64,000 nucleotides of DNA from Gigaspora margarita (GCA_009809945.1 WTPW01000027.1:785868-849867), one strand, 5' to 3'. Numbered from the stretch's first letter, positions 1 through 12,374 are shown. Numbers and translations: made by a program. The notes: a model not told the origin generated them from the letters alone.

Positions 1-735
1 AAAAAAAAAAAAAGCTTCACGAGCCTACTTAGCTATATACTATTAGACTAATAGCAAAGATGCGGCATTAGTGAAAGTCTCCCGGGAATCTGATTATATC
101 TGATTAAATTTGCCAGCCGTTAGTAAGGCCAAAGACCAATGTATTCTGAAAATTATAGGTTCGTAGGTGACATATACAGCGACTTGTCATATGGGCGATT
201 ACGTTTTCATATAGGGGGTACTCTAAAACTAATATAAATAATTGTGTAACGATCGACATTTCAATTGTACCACATCAGCCAATCAAAACGACTTTCTATC
301 ATGCTGGGCACATCAGAGATTTACTATATTGCGGCCACCACATAAGTCATATTTTAGCGAATATTACTTAGATTTGAAATTTGTGGCTTGTTGATTATTT
401 GTGATCATCACATGAGTCATATTTTAGTAAATATTAATTAGCCTTAATATTTGTGGCTCCTTGATTATTTATTCACGGGATTTACAGCGCAATTAAACTT
501 TTAGCTTCGGAGAGATCAATTTATCTCATGACAACATAAGGCAAAAAAAATTCAAATCCTGGGTTTCTTGACAATATTCATGTTTGTGTATATGCATAAG
601 CAAGCTAATCAATATTTGTGTGTATGCATAAGCAAGCCAATCAGAACGTTTTTAACGCAGACACATCATAGAGATTTAATAGTATATAGATAGATAACGG
701 CATACAATACCAGTTATGGCATACGACACTTATGG
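1..735. other. AT-rich DNA without a gene; 70-bp direct duplication
   Basis: No coding frame is convincing here. A block starting at 339 (cacataagtcat) recurs at 409 with a 70-bp period, so about 339-478 is a two-copy tandem repeat. A second short direct repeat (tatgcataagcaagc) lies at about 590-645. Confidence 0.6.
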
Positions 736-1229
736 TCTACTACTAGGACCCCAAGCTATTAGTATATAGGTCAGTGAACTAGATGCGTAGCCAACTTAAT
801 AACTTTTTTGGATGTAAGATCTTAGATTGCTTAGAAATCAACAAAATTTTAAAAAAAGTTAGATATTCAATTTGCGTATTTTTTAGCTAAATTTAAAACA
901 GTTAGAGATTGCAAATACTTATTTTTGGTACTGATAGGGCATGGTTTACTACCATAAATTCCTAAAAATAAGCTATCTTTTTTTAGATTTAAAAAATCAG
1001 AAATTTATTTTGAAGTATTATAACATTTTAAGGAATTTGTACACAATAAGGAGGTAGCTTATTTTAGAGATATAAATCCTAAAAAGGTTTATTGATCTCA
1101 ATGTTTACTTTTAAAATTTATTTCACGTATTAATACGCATTCCGATGTAAATAAATACAAACAAATACCTTTTTTATTATTATAATAATAATATAAATTA
1201 ATTTTAAATTTTAAAAGCCATTGTAAGAG

Positions 1230-2395
1230 ATTTGATGATCCAAATTTGACGATTTTGATACCATTCAAATCATCTCATCGAGACGAATCGAATGGTACCA
1301 AAATCATTAAATTTAGATCACTGTAGCACAATATATTAATAATTTTATAATTTTTATAAAATCTTAAACGATCCCGATAACCAGTAATCCAAATTTGATG
1401 ATTTTGGTACCATTTGATTCGTCTCGATGAGACAGTTTTGAATGGTACCAAAATCATCAAAATCGGATACTAGATCACAAGATATCTACGAAAAACGTTT
1501 GTAACGCAATTTATACTGTATAAAAATCTTTATACAGTATAAATTGCATTACAAAAGTTTTTCGTAGATATCTTGTGATCTAGTGATCCGATTTTGATGA
1601 TTTTGGTACCATTCGAACCGTCTCACGAGACGAATCGAATGGTACCAAAATCATCAAAATCGGACCACTATATCACATGATATCTACGAAAAACGTTTGT
1701 AACGCAATTTTATATAAAATTCTTTATACAGTATAAATTGCATTACAAACGTTTTTCGTAGATATCTTGTGATCTAGTGATCCAGTTTTGATGATTTTGG
1801 TACCATTCGAACCGTCTCATCAAGACGAATCGAATGGTACCAAAATCATCAAAATCGGTCCACTAGATCACATGATATCTAAGAAAAACGTTTGTAACGC
1901 AATTTTATATAAAATTCTTTATATAGTATAAATTGCGTTACAAAAGTTTTTCGTATATATTCTGTGATCTAGTGATCCGATTTTGATGATTTTGGTATAA
2001 TTCGAACCGTCTCATCGAGACGAATCGAATGGTACCAAAATCATCAAAACTGGATCACTAGATCACAAGATATCTACGAAAAATTGTAACGCAATTTTAT
2101 ATAAAATTCTTTATACAGTATAAATTGCGTTACAAAGTTTTTAGCAGATATCTTGTGATCTAATGATCCGATTTTGATTATTTTGGTACCATTCGAACCG
2201 TCTCATCGAGACGAATCGAATGGTACCAAAACCATCAAATTTGGATTACTGGGTATCAAGATCGTTAAGATTTTATAAAAATTATAAAATTGTTAATATC
2301 TTGTGCTATAGTGATCTAAATTTAATAATTTTGGTACAATTCGATTCGCCTCGATGAGAAGATTCGAATGGTACTAAAATCGTTAAATTTGGACA
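1230..2395. repeat. Palindromic tandem array, ~195-bp period
   Basis: The phrase gatatctacgaaaaac or a near match starts at 1481, 1679, 1874 and 2069, giving periods of 198, 195 and 195 bp. Each unit holds two palindromes: one built on ggtaccattcg...cgaatggtacc around a cgtctcatcgagacg core, the other on cgtttgtaacgcaattt...aaattgcgttacaaa. The whole array is also framed by longer inverted arms (about 1314-1405 against 2225-2320). It can therefore fold at several scales. Confidence 0.8.
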
Positions 2396-2506
2396 ATTAG
2401 ATCTTTCACAATAGTTCTTCAAAGATTTAATTAAATGCTATATAAAGGAGTAGCTTATTTTCAAAGTTAAAAATTTTATTATTGTTTTTAGAAATAATAT
2501 AATGTT

Positions 2507-2831
2507 TACCACAGGTGATTATCACCTGTGATCTACAACGCATAAATAAAAATAAATCATTTTTATCAAAACAAAAAGCAGACCTTTTTAATGTTAGGGT
2601 TAGGGTAAGGGTTAGGAATTAGAAAGGTGCTTTATATATAGTAAAATTTTGCAAGAAATTTTTTTTTTGCATAAAAAAAAGTAGTTTCATAAACAAATTT
2701 TTTAGTTAGAAGCAGTTTTTTAAAAATTCTTTGTTTTTGTTTATTTTTGTTACACAAAAATTGATTTACATGTTACACCTGATCCTAAATTTTGATTGGC
2801 TATTGTACTACAGGTGATAATCACCTGTGGT
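2507..2831. mobile_element. Small inverted-repeat element with telomere-like tract
   Basis: The ends at 2507-2529 and 2810-2831 are inverted copies of ACCACAGGTGATTATCACCT, which is itself palindromic. The interior contains a gttagggttagggtaaggg tract at 2593-2613 and a T-rich stretch followed by a ttacacctgatc motif. The same interior is recognisable at about 43880-44030 and, inverted, near 25020-25190. No target duplication was seen. Confidence 0.6.
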
Positions 2832-3118
2832 GTATATTAGAATTCTCCTTGTTTTTAATTTAAAAATACAGGATAGGTTATAGAGGTTTTTAAGTTTTTG
2901 TTTAGAATTAAAAGAGTAGCTTATTTTTAGAGTAACATATTTTCAGAAATATTTTATTATAAGTCAGATAATATGTTTGCTTATTTTTAATACATTTTTA
3001 TTTGTCATATGGTAAAAATGCTTATTGATATTAATAAAAATGCTTGCTTAGAGCTATTATAAAAAATTTTAAATTTTTTGTGACCTATATACTAATAGCT
3101 CGGGGTCCTCTACTACTT

Positions 3119-5257
3119 CATTACTACATGCGGCACAACGGCAACATGGCCTAAAGGTAGTACAGACTTTGCGTCATAGCCGTAATGCCGTATGTAGTTA
3201 CTACCCTAAGAAATGTTCCCAGCTTTAATTACAACGTGATCACTATTAAAAATGATCCACGTTCACCCTGCGGAGTAAACTCAATACATGATCTACATAC
3301 TGCATAAATTGAATTCTTGATATCTATATATAAAAAACCCTTCTAACTGTATCAAAAAGGTAACCCTAACCCTAACTAAATTTCATTCCGCTTTAACCAA
3401 CTCATATTTTTAGAATTTTTTAGACTTTTTTTTCATATAACATAAAATCTATTAGTCGAAGATATACTAAAGTACAGATATACTGTAAGTCATTTGGCTG
3501 GTTAAAATCAAAAAAAGTAATTTAAAAGGATTTTAAAATGTAAAAACATTAAGAAAAATGTGAAAATTAAAATAAACTGAAATAAGTTTTGTATCTTAAG
3601 AAATTTATTATTCAATACGGAAAGACTATTGGAATTTACAGATAATTACAATGTGTTGAAGAGACATTAACCATCTTGGAATACTATGATAAAGGAAAAA
3701 AGAATCCATTCTGCTTGTTGCATAATAAATAAAGAATAATGTCTTTAATCATTATCTACTTGTTACTAACTAGAGGTGTGAGCGCAATACCGTAACTTGT
3801 AATTACAGCATTTTTTTTGCCGTAACTCATTATAATTACGATAAATTACGGCATTGTGTTCACATCTCTGCTACTAACTAAATGCTTTCTTAATAACCGA
3901 CTATCATTAAAACCGAATCCCTAATAAACATCCATCCCGCGTAACTTTGTTATGCCCAAAGCTAATTGGTCATGTACCAACATCACTCTTCTAACCCTGT
4001 GCGTAACAGTGACGCTTGGGTTGTTATCTATTTGAGATATTTAAATATATACTTAATAAAAAAATATATGTATGTTATTCGACTAATTTATATACTTGGC
4101 TAATATATTTACTAGATAGTACTCAGTAATATGCTATATAAGTAAAATTATTTACTCTACTGTGCATTACCAATTACGATGACAGCAATAATTTAAAACA
4201 ATAATATTTTAATGCACAACCCAAAATATCAATATCCTTTTTTGTAAGATAATTTAATCAGTAGATATCTTGAAAAAAAATTTATTTCGAATTTCACAAT
4301 GCTAAAGTAAAACGTTCAATATCAAAAGCTTGAAGTTTGTTAAAGTTGTTAATGTGCATACATGAAACAGAAAAAATGCATCTACATCGACCACTAACAA
4401 GCATAAAATTTCAATTGTAAAAATAAGTAAAAATCCTGTGATTCACTATAAACGTAAATACTCTAGTTTGTTATATGAATATGGAGTGTTATCCAGTATT
4501 GTCAAAAGTGCTTAAAAAAATTAACATTTAAAAAAAGATATTATATTTACTGTATATTATATAACAGTTGTACTTTTATTATTAAAATTTGAATTCTTTG
4601 CTTATATAAAATCTATTTAAGTATAAATATATTTAGAATAAATGATTCATGAATTCAAAAATCTATATATATTCTGTATTTAAAGCTTAAGCTATTCACA
4701 AATCTACATTTATACTGTCCTGACTTTAATTATCAAAAGAATTACTTAATGAAGATAAATTTGGAGTGAGTCAATAGAAACGCACCAAATTTTTTTTTTA
4801 AGTGAATTTTTAAAATTTTGAACAAAAAAATAACTCAATAATAATTTAATCAAAATTAATGGACTTTTTAAATCAATTATATAAACTTTCGGAATTTATT
4901 TAACCAAATTTTATCCTAAAATTGATTAAACTTTTTTAGTGATTTATTTTGTTTACGGATTCAAAAAAAAAAAATTTCATTTAAAAAAGATTTGGCTTTT
5001 CTACTGTTTCATCCCTGTTTTATAACCTTGCTAAACATATACATTCGAAAAAAAAAATTTAATACACACCAATACAAATAATATAAATTTTACATTACGT
5101 AATAACATGTCAAGAATTTTTAACTGAGACCAATTTTCATAATTTAAAAAAAGGGGTTTCAATTACGTAGAAATATGGTGACACGCATGATTATTTTCGA
5201 AAAAAGAGAGAATCTTACAACAAAATCACCATCTAAAAACTTTCAGATCATGTGATA
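3119..5257. other. AT-rich DNA without a gene
   Basis: No supported coding frame. It holds the short hairpin actacatgcggc...gccgtatgtagt (3122-3207), a ccctaaccctaac tract at 3361-3375 and the 100-bp element listed separately. The rest shows only homopolymer runs. Confidence 0.6.
3771..3870. mobile_element. 100-bp hAT-type MITE
   Basis: Ends TAGAGGTGTGAGC and GTTCACATCTCTG are inverted copies, with subterminal ccgtaa motifs. The flanking octamers are ttactaac (3763-3770) and ctactaac (3871-3878), 7 of 8 identical. The 8-bp duplication and TAG-type start point to hAT. Confidence 0.7.
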
Positions 5258-5375
5258 TGTAGGGAATTGCTGCCGACACAGTAACGCGTGATTTAATTTC
5301 CTAATTCTTAACTATAATGCTGTGTCGTTAAGGTTAACGCTGGTCATTAGCTGTGCCAATAAGGCAGTTATCCCT
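5258..5375. repeat. Dispersed MITE-like repeat (inverted relative to 8990-9135)
   Basis: This stretch starts agggaattgctgccgacaca and ends with an inverted version of the same. It is the reverse complement of 8990-9135, including the shared interior ctggtcattagctgtg. No coding potential and no clear target duplication. Confidence 0.55.
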
Positions 5376-5988
5376 AATTTTATTTATCATATTCATGTTA
5401 TTTAAAAAATTAATCGTATCATTATGAAAAATTTTTGGGTGTCGATTTAACCCCGGTTGAAAGAAACTCTTGGTATACTGATTTTGTATAATTTATCACT
5501 TTCATTAAACTGGATTTAGGGTGTTTTCAAGCATCTAACTCAATTAACTAGAAACAAATTTTAATTAGTCTGAAATTGAATAGTTTAGCTAAGTAAGTTA
5601 CTATTTCGATGAACAAAAAAATAATTAAAAATAGAAGCCAACAAAACAGAAGCTGAAGTTTCAGCAGCTGGTTGAATAGAATTTTCTTATTTAATTTTTA
5701 TGTGTTTTAGATGGCAGAGCAAAGATCACGAAAAAAAAAAGTGTATCTCAAGTATTTAATTTTATAAATATCATCATTAATTATGCTTGAGCATCATCCT
5801 GCTCATTACTTATATTTTAATGATCGAGAGTTTAATATATTATATGATCAATAGAAATACCTATGAAATTCCTGCACTGATATTTTTTTCATTTTTCCTA
5901 TATGAATATATTTTATCGCTGAATATATTATTTCATTTATTTAGTGCGTCCAATGATACCACCACTTGATAAGCTAAAAAATTAAAGA

Positions 5989-7244
5989 ATGGGCAACAAC
6001 ATTAGTAATGATTCAAACTCTTCAAACAATAGTTCAAGCTCTTCAAACAACAGCATTAGTAATTGTTCGAACTCTTCAAACAATAGTTCAAACTCTTCGA
6101 ACAACAGCATTAGTAATAGTTCAAACCTTTAAACAACACTCTTGGAAAAGGCTATAAAAGTCATCAAGAACTCCTCAATTCTAGTTGGCATGGTAGAATC
6201 AAAAATAAATTACTAAAAGATGGCAATTTACTGGGCGAACAATCCGAGACGGAACTTGATAATTTGACAAATAGTCTCGGAGATGAAACAATATTCCTAA
6301 ATCGGTATCTTGTGCTTGAAGAAGTCTACAATGAAGAAAATTTGCAACAAATTACTAAGGATTATCAGGAAGTAAATGACCTTAAAGAAAATAATTTTAT
6401 ACCAACCGAAGAAGAAAGAAGAAATATGATCGATGACATATTGCAATACAGAAGAAAAGCTGACAAATTCAATGTCTATTTGTTTATTAGTAGGCTGGCA
6501 GATGGTCGTCATACTTGCGATATTTAGCAAAAAATGTGTTTAAAATAAATATGGAATGTTCCATGTTGGTTTAGAAATAGATGGAATTGTTTTGGAATGG
6601 GATACTGGAGATGCTGGCCCTCATCTTATTTATCCAAAGATTGACATAAATCGGATATCAAAGATTGCACGCCTTCGCATCAATTATGATTCAAATTCTA
6701 GTCGAGAATTTAATCATTCAGTTAATCAACTCTCGCAGGTTTGGAATGACTTAAATCGCTTTTTTTTTTAATCCTTTATCAGTTATCTCAAAAATATATG
6801 AAAAATTATTAGCTTTTGTTATGAGTATTGGCGTTATCCCTTCCGAAAAATTACAAATCATTGCTCGAAAATGCGTTTATTGGAACAAGAATGTACTTTA
6901 CCATTCAGTAAATCGTAATTGCCAACATTTTATTGATGAAACGCTCAAAGCACTTGGTTTAAAATTTCATCCTAATGGCGAGTTCAAAAAGTTTCTGGAT
7001 AGGATTTGTAATCACGCAGATGAAAGATCGTGTTCCAAGAAAGAGAGTTCTTTTCGAGACAAGAGCTTGATAAATATGCAAATCAAAACTGGGACCAAAT
7101 TCAAAATATTTGGGATAAAAAATTACTTTTATGTTATTCGGAAATGATGGATAGTTTATATAAATATGACGAAAATTCAGAATGGGTCCTATGAATAACA
7201 AAGAAAAATGGGAACAAAGAGTATATGAGTTAAGAATCGAATAG
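5989..7244 (+). pseudogene. Decayed papain-fold-like gene, copy 1
   Basis: The ATG at 5989 opens the same MGN start and Ser/Asn-rich leader as the paralogue at 10002. A one-base deletion near 6130 brings in TAA (6130-6132). The frame then moves to the one open at 6264-6527, a further 10-base loss near 6510 shifts it to that of 6556-6771, and slippage in the T run at ~6768 shifts it to that of 6821-7147. Another one-base loss lies near 7027. At least four frameshifts against copy 2 show it is dead. The candidate catalytic regions remain readable: FHVGLEIDG and NRNCQHFIDE. Confidence 0.85.
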
Positions 7245-8448
7245 TTATGGTAAGATATACTACGGAAGATAGGTTCATAAAGTTGTCACTTTAGTTTTTT
7301 TATTATTATTATTGATAATTAATTATTCTATTTTTCCGTATCTGCGAGGTTGGAGGGGAGAAGTTGTTTGTTTGGAAAAGGTAGTTAGAAAATATAGAAA
7401 AGTGTATATTTTATATAATTATTGTTATCTTAGTCAATGCGATGTAAATTTTTTGATTTTCATATTAAAATTTTTGAAAGATCCAGTCACTCAGCTTTTT
7501 TTTTTATAGCTGTTATCATTATTTCATTTTTACCCAGAGCGAGTGGAGAACTTTATCGTCCAGTCTTGTAACGGCATTAGTGTTCAGATCGAATAAAATT
7601 TTACTATATAAACTTATGGTACCCTGAATATGGATACATCTTAAATAGCATAATAAAAATATATGACAATTACCAATGAACATGTTCATTTAATAACACT
7701 GGTATATCCCGAAATTATGTCAGAGCATGATGCAATATCATAAAAGTTATAATACTTGTCGCGGACCATAATGACATCGGATTAAAATGAAATATGGGTT
7801 TCTATTTAACCCGCTAAAACCCACTTATACTTGTTTAATATAAACTCTACTCTAAAACTAACCTTAATCTTAACCCCTAACCCTAAACAATTTGCACCAA
7901 AAAATTTTATGTTTCGATAGCTTGTCAATTTTTTTATTTAATTTTAATCTGATTTCATTTTAATTCGTCACATTAATTAATGAACTATACTCTTTTTTTG
8001 AAATGATACAAATAGAACTGAGCTAATAACGATGTACTATATACAGTACTGCGTCAGTCGCAGGTTTTTATTAATTCATCCGAATCATTCTTTAATTTTT
8101 TACCGATTGAAGAACTTACGTCATTTTTAACATAATTGTCAAACTTCTTATAATTAAAAGTTCGCAAAGGTGGTGACAAAAAAATTCGCGATCAGGTGAT
8201 CATCGATGCTTCTGAACCCCTTCGAAAACTTTATACCAAATTCATGATATAATACATATATCTGATATTCGGTTCTTGAAAAAATGCATAAATTTTGTAT
8301 AAAGTTTTCGGCACTTTGTCTCCTCAAAAATAAATAAACAAATAAATAAAATAAAAAAAAACAGTTGATAATATGTTTTACATACACAAAGAAAAGGTAA
8401 AGTTCATTATAGTGATGTGAGCTATTCAAATATTCTTACGGATTGACT
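7245..8448. other. 3' flank of copy 1, no gene
   Basis: Sequence shared with 12605-15290 in copy 2. It holds a cttaacccctaaccctaaac telomere-like tract (7869-7889) and an AAAT-rich patch (8326-8362) that expanded to a microsatellite in copy 2. Short open frames here are not conserved between the copies. Confidence 0.6.
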
Positions 8449-8733
8449 AATATAGTTTGCGTAGTTTGAATAAATACATTGGGTCACCAAACTTCCGTTC
8501 GGAACATTTCGGAGTGCATCGGAATCATAGTCGAATCGATAATTTTGCCCAAGATCATTAAAAATTTTACTAATAAAATTATATCCGTTTATTAAGTAAA
8601 AAATGCCCAGCTGATAATTTTGCTATAGAACCTATTAACAACTAGGGCTAAACACCGACTTAGATCCGACACATCCGACCCGGAATTTGGTTACCTTCCT
8701 GTAAAAAATAGTTCGAATAGTTGATTGGCAAAT
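8449..8733. repeat. Dispersed repeat R3, copy a
   Basis: Present here but absent at the equivalent point of copy 2 (about 15290), so it is an insertion or was lost there. The ends ggtcaccaaacttccg and cggaatttggttacc are imperfect inverted repeats. The interior (aacaactagggctaaacaccg) recurs at 9202-9414 and 30345-30545. Confidence 0.6.
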
Positions 8734-8989
8734 TTGCACAGATAATCCGTTTTAATGTATCAACATTTAATTATAGTTTGAGTAACATGCATACGGATTG
8801 TACAATACATATTTATGAGATAATACGGATTTCAGTATGGTATGAATGACCAGATCAGTATGGTATAGAGGTGTAAAATACCCATTTTAAAATCCGTACC
8901 ATACTGCTCCGGTGTTATAAATAGTTATCCGGGTTACCGATCAACGGACCATGCCACTAGTTTAAAATCGGGTAGTTTCAAGTAGGGAA

Positions 8990-9135
8990 TAACTACCAAC
9001 ACAGCATTATTGACACAGCTAATGACCAGCACTAATCTTAACGACACAACATGGCCAGCATTATAGTTAAGGTTAGTTAGAATATGGCAGAATTAGGAAA
9101 TTAGATCCATGTTGATGTGTCGGTAGCTTCCCTTC
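8990..9135. repeat. Dispersed MITE-like repeat
   Basis: Inverted homologue of 5258-5375 with ends tagggaataactaccaacac and gtgtcggtagcttccct. Non-coding. Confidence 0.55.
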
Positions 9136-9201
9136 ACCAAGTGATATATTCATGTCATCACATCACATGATCGATAATTCGGCCTGGGTTAGTAAAACTC
9201 A

Positions 9202-9414
9202 TACAGGAAAATCTCCAAAATTTCTGGTAAGAATGCATCGGTATCCTGGTCGTTAGGACCGGAAATGATCGATTTTGGCTAGTATCTCTAAAAAATTTTA
9301 CTAATGAAATCGTAGCCGTTCATTAAGTGAAAAATGCGCAGTTGATAACTTTGTTATAGAACACTAAGTCTAAATGCCGAACTAAATCCGACAGGAATTT
9401 TGGGGATTGCCTGT
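9202..9414. repeat. Dispersed repeat R3, copy b
   Basis: The interior matches 8449-8733 in the same orientation. Ends acaggaaaatctccaaaatt and ggaattttggggattgcctg are inverted repeats. Confidence 0.6.
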
Positions 9415-9914
9415 AAAATTTAGCGTTAGACCGGTTTTGTTAGTGTAATTGCATGATTTCACGTGATATGATGATCACTGAGAGCTGTGGTAACTCTCCC
9501 ACAAAAAATTTTACCCCTCCCGTGACTTTTATCCAATGCAACCCCTTAGGGTTAGGGTGAGATTAGGGTGAAGTCACGTTAGGGGGTAAACTCATTTATT
9601 AATGTTTTTGTGGGAAATCTATGGGCGTTATCACTGGGTCAAGGGACAATAATTTTATGCTGTTAATTATGCGTGCAACAAAAGTAAATTATGTGTCTAG
9701 TGCGCATAAATTTTTTATAATTAGGCGCGTATTCTGTATCTAAATTCATATTTATGCTGCGTTATTAGTTTTCCAAATCGTTAGTTGCGATTTGATCATT
9801 CAATTAATATAATTCCGAGATATTCCGTTTAGTCGGGCTGATCCGTGTTGATTTTTTGGGTTTGATTGGCTAATTATCTGAAAATGTCACGTGATATGAA
9901 TAATCCATTGTTCC

Positions 9915-9923
9915 TATATAAAG
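9915..9923 (+). promoter_or_regulatory. TATA-like box of the papain-fold-like gene
   Basis: TATATAAAG lies 79 bp before the ATG at 10002. The leader from here to the ATG, including cacttgataagctaaaaaat, is shared with copy 1 (about 5900-5988), where the box has decayed to tatatgaat. Role inferred from position. Confidence 0.4.
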
Positions 9924-10001
9924 ATATTTTATCGATGAATATATTTCATTTACTTAGTGCATCTAGTCATATCACCACTTGATAAGCTAAAAAATTAAAG
10001 A

Positions 10002-11129
10002 ATGGGCAACCTCATTAGTAATAGTTCAAATTCTTCCAACAATAGTTCAAACTCTTCAAGTAACAGTATTAGTAATATTTCAAACTCTTCAAGTAACAGC
10101 ATTAGTAATATTTCAAACTCTTCAAGCAACAGCATTAGTAATATTTCAAACTCTTCAAACAACAGCATTAGCAATATTTCAAACTCTTCAAACAACAGCC
10201 TTAGTAATATTTCAAACTCTTCAAACAAAACTCCTGAAAAGGGCTATAAAAGTCATCAAGAACTCCTTAATTCTAGTTGGTATGGTAGAATCAAAGATAA
10301 ATTACTAAAAGATGGTAATTTATTGGGCGAACAAGCCGAGACAGAGCTTGATAATTTGATAAATAGTCTCGGAGATGAAACAATATTTCTAAATCGGTAT
10401 CTCGCGCTTAAAGAAGTCTACAATGACGAAAATTTGCAACAAATTGCTAATGATTTGCAGGAAATAAATGACCGTCAAGAAAATAATTTTACACCAAACG
10501 AAGAAGAAGGGAGGAATCTAATCAATGGCTTATTGCAACACAGAAGAGAATCTGATAAATTCAATGTCTACTTGTTTATTAGTAAGCTGACAAATGGTCG
10601 TTCCGATAGCCCATATCTTCGATTTTTAGCAAAACATGTGCTTAGAAACAAATACGGAATGTTCCACGTTGGTTTAGAGGTAGATGGAATTGTTTTGGAA
10701 TGGGGTACTGGAGATGCTGGTCCTCATCTTATTTATCCAAAGATTAACATAAATCGGTTATATGAGATTGCACGTCTTCGTGTCAATTACGATTCAAGTT
10801 TAAGTCGAGAATTTAACCACTCTACTAATCAACTCTCGCAGTTTTGGAATAAATTAAATCACATTTTTTCTGATCTTTTACTCATTATTATAAAATTGTA
10901 TAAATACTTATTAAGTTTTGTTATGAATATTGGCGTTATCCCTTCCGGAAAATTACAAATCATTGCTCGAAAATGCGTTTTTTGGAATAAGAATATATTT
11001 TACCATCCAGTAACTCGTAATTGCCAAAATTTTATTGATGAAATGCTCAAAGCACTTGGTTTAGAATTTCATCCTAAAGACGAGTTCAAAAACTTTCTGG
11101 ATAGGATTTGTAATTATGCAGATGACTAG
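10002..11129 (+). CDS. Putative permuted-papain-fold protein, truncated by a hAT insertion
   Basis: A 375-residue open frame. Residues 1-6 (MGNLIS) fit the N-myristoylation pattern MGxxxS. Residues 7-76 are almost pure Ser/Asn/Ile, built from an 11-residue repeat. The folded part follows. His222 in FHVGLEVDGIVLEW and Cys341 in TRNCQNFIDE are ordered and spaced as the catalytic His and Cys of permuted papain-like families (LRAT/NlpC-P60/PPPDE type). A hydrophobic stretch at about 290-307 may be a buried helix or membrane contact. The stop codon TAG is the first three bases of the hAT element at 11127. The ancestral gene ran on through 12383-12604 in the same frame, giving about 448 residues. 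Enzyme family is inferred from motif pattern only. Confidence 0.75.
   Translation: MGNLISNSSNSSNNSSNSSSNSISNISNSSSNSISNISNSSSNSISNISNSSNNSISNISNSSNNSLSNISNSSNKTPEKGYKSHQELLNSSWYGRIKDKLLKDGNLLGEQAETELDNLINSLGDETIFLNRYLALKEVYNDENLQQIANDLQEINDRQENNFTPNEEEGRNLINGLLQHRRESDKFNVYLFISKLTNGRSDSPYLRFLAKHVLRNKYGMFHVGLEVDGIVLEWGTGDAGPHLIYPKININRLYEIARLRVNYDSSLSREFNHSTNQLSQFWNKLNHIFSDLLLIIIKLYKYLLSFVMNIGVIPSGKLQIIARKCVFWNKNIFYHPVTRNCQNFIDEMLKALGLEFHPKDEFKNFLDRICNYADD
10065..10229 (+). repeat. 33-bp coding minisatellite
   Basis: The phrase agcattagtaatatttcaaa (with agta/agcc variants) starts at 10065, 10098, 10131, 10164 and 10197, an exact 33-bp period. It encodes an 11-residue Ser/Asn/Ile unit. Copy 1 has a different repeat arrangement (6000-6125), so unit number changed after duplication. 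The period is a multiple of three, so the frame is kept. Confidence 0.9.
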
Positions 11130-12374
11130 TGCTCCGAATCGGGTCGGGTCAACCCGAAAATTTCGGGTCGGGTTCGGGTCGGGTCGGGTTCGGGTTGGAA
11201 AAATCTGACCCGAAAATTTCGGGTCGGGGTCGGGTCGGGTTCGGGTTGAACGTTAACCCGACCCGACCCGAAAATTATTCAAATAAGAGATGCTCGAAAT
11301 AAGCATTTTATGTTTTTTTAAGGTTCTAATAGCAAATGCATATGTATTTTTAAATAATATTTTCAATAAAACCTCAAAAGACAGTCAAGTATGCACCAAT
11401 CGGATTTCTTTTAGCGATCGAGTCACGGAAGATCCTCGATTTTGATTGGTTAACAGTCACTGATCTGCAAATTTTGCCCGCATTACATAATTGTTTACTA
11501 ATTTCCGGCCGTAATTAACTTTGATTTTTTCATTACAAAAATAGAAAATTTTGGNAAATAATCCCGCATTATGGAAAAATTAACCCAGGAACAATTTTCG
11601 CTTAATGGGCTCTGTGGTTTCATTAGCAAAATTCTGAGTAATTCCGGCCAAATTTTTTTGATCATCGCTCTTAGCCAATCAAAATCGAGGATCTGCTTGT
11701 TGTGACAGCTACTGTACACCTGATTATTTATAAATTTTTATACGCTTATGATTTGATCGCTTTGTTACCATTATAATTTTTAAATATGTATTTAGATAAT
11801 AATATTTTAAAAAAATTGATAAAATTAAGGCAAATCTGAATTGATAAATTTTAATAATTATAAGATCAAATGTTTTAAAAGTAGGTAAAGTCTATATAAG
11901 CATTTTTATTTGTAATCAATGCTGTAAGATTTATAAGAAATGATTATTAATTTAACGAGAAATTACATTCCTCGTGATCATATATACATATATATGTATA
12001 TATATTTATTAATCGTGAAAAATCCAGCGACTCTACTCGATCCCGTGAATCCTGCGAATCCCGCGCGGGATTTTTTAAAAAATCGGGATTTTGACCATCA
12101 CTAATTGTGCTTAGATTTGATTAGCCAACTTCGATTATCATCATTACATGAATTATTAAACGTTTAAGCGCAAAAAGGGCGATTGAATTCATTTTTTTAA
12201 AAAAATTTAATATATTAGCCCTAAAATTTCGGGTCGGGTTCGGGTCGGGTCTGGTCGGGTTCGGTTCGGGTTGAAGCTCTAACCCGAAAGTTTTCATCCC
12301 GACCCGACCCGAAGTTTCGGGTCGGGTTCGGGTTGGCTCATAACCCGACCCGACCCGACCCGTTCGGAGCACTA
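11127..12374. mobile_element. hAT element inserted in the papain-like gene
   Basis: Ends TAGTGCTCCGAATCGGG and its inverse CCCGTTCGGAGCACTA, with subterminal arrays of gggtcgggt/acccgaccc. The target duplication CAGATGAC is exact at 11119-11126 and 12375-12382. Copy 1 has a single gcagatgaa at the matching point. No transposase frame is visible. A nested inverted repeat at 11430-11452 / 11673-11694 (gatcctcgattttgattgg) may be a second small element. Another hAT-like end (ccatcacta) lies near 12100. Confidence 0.9.

Larger units (their letters stand above)
746..3108. mobile_element. Non-autonomous Mutator-like (MULE) element
   Basis: The ends are inverted copies of a 28-bp terminal repeat at 746-773 and 3081-3108, beginning GGACCCC and continuing AGCTATTAGTATATAGGTCA, with one mismatch. 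The flanks at 736-745 and 3109-3118 are direct repeats (tctactacta / tctactactt, 9 of 10 matching). A 9-11 bp target duplication is typical of Mutator-like elements. No transposase is encoded; the interior is a palindromic satellite array and a nested small element. The superfamily call rests on duplication length and long terminal repeats only. Confidence 0.7.
5800..8900. repeat. Segmental duplication, copy 1
   Basis: This block is co-linear with 9900-15460: promoter and 5' leader, the papain-like gene, its 3' flank with the ctacggaagataggttca phrase, then a long non-coding tail through gcggaccataa and acggattgtacaatac. Copy 1 lacks the hAT-type insertions found in copy 2 and so preserves their empty sites. 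Copy 1 carries one insertion of its own at about 8449-8733. Confidence 0.85.

Noticed and set aside
1481-2100. CRISPR-like array of regular repeats
   Set aside because: Units are ~195 bp, contiguous, wholly repetitive and palindromic, with no unique spacers, in a eukaryotic genome.
2593-2613. Chromosome end
   Set aside because: Only three or four telomere-like repeats, inside a bounded element, with unique sequence both sides.
9995-10228. Minus-strand frame rich in Glu-Phe-Glu-Ile-Leu
   Set aside because: It is the antisense shadow of the Ser/Asn coding minisatellite of the gene at 10002.
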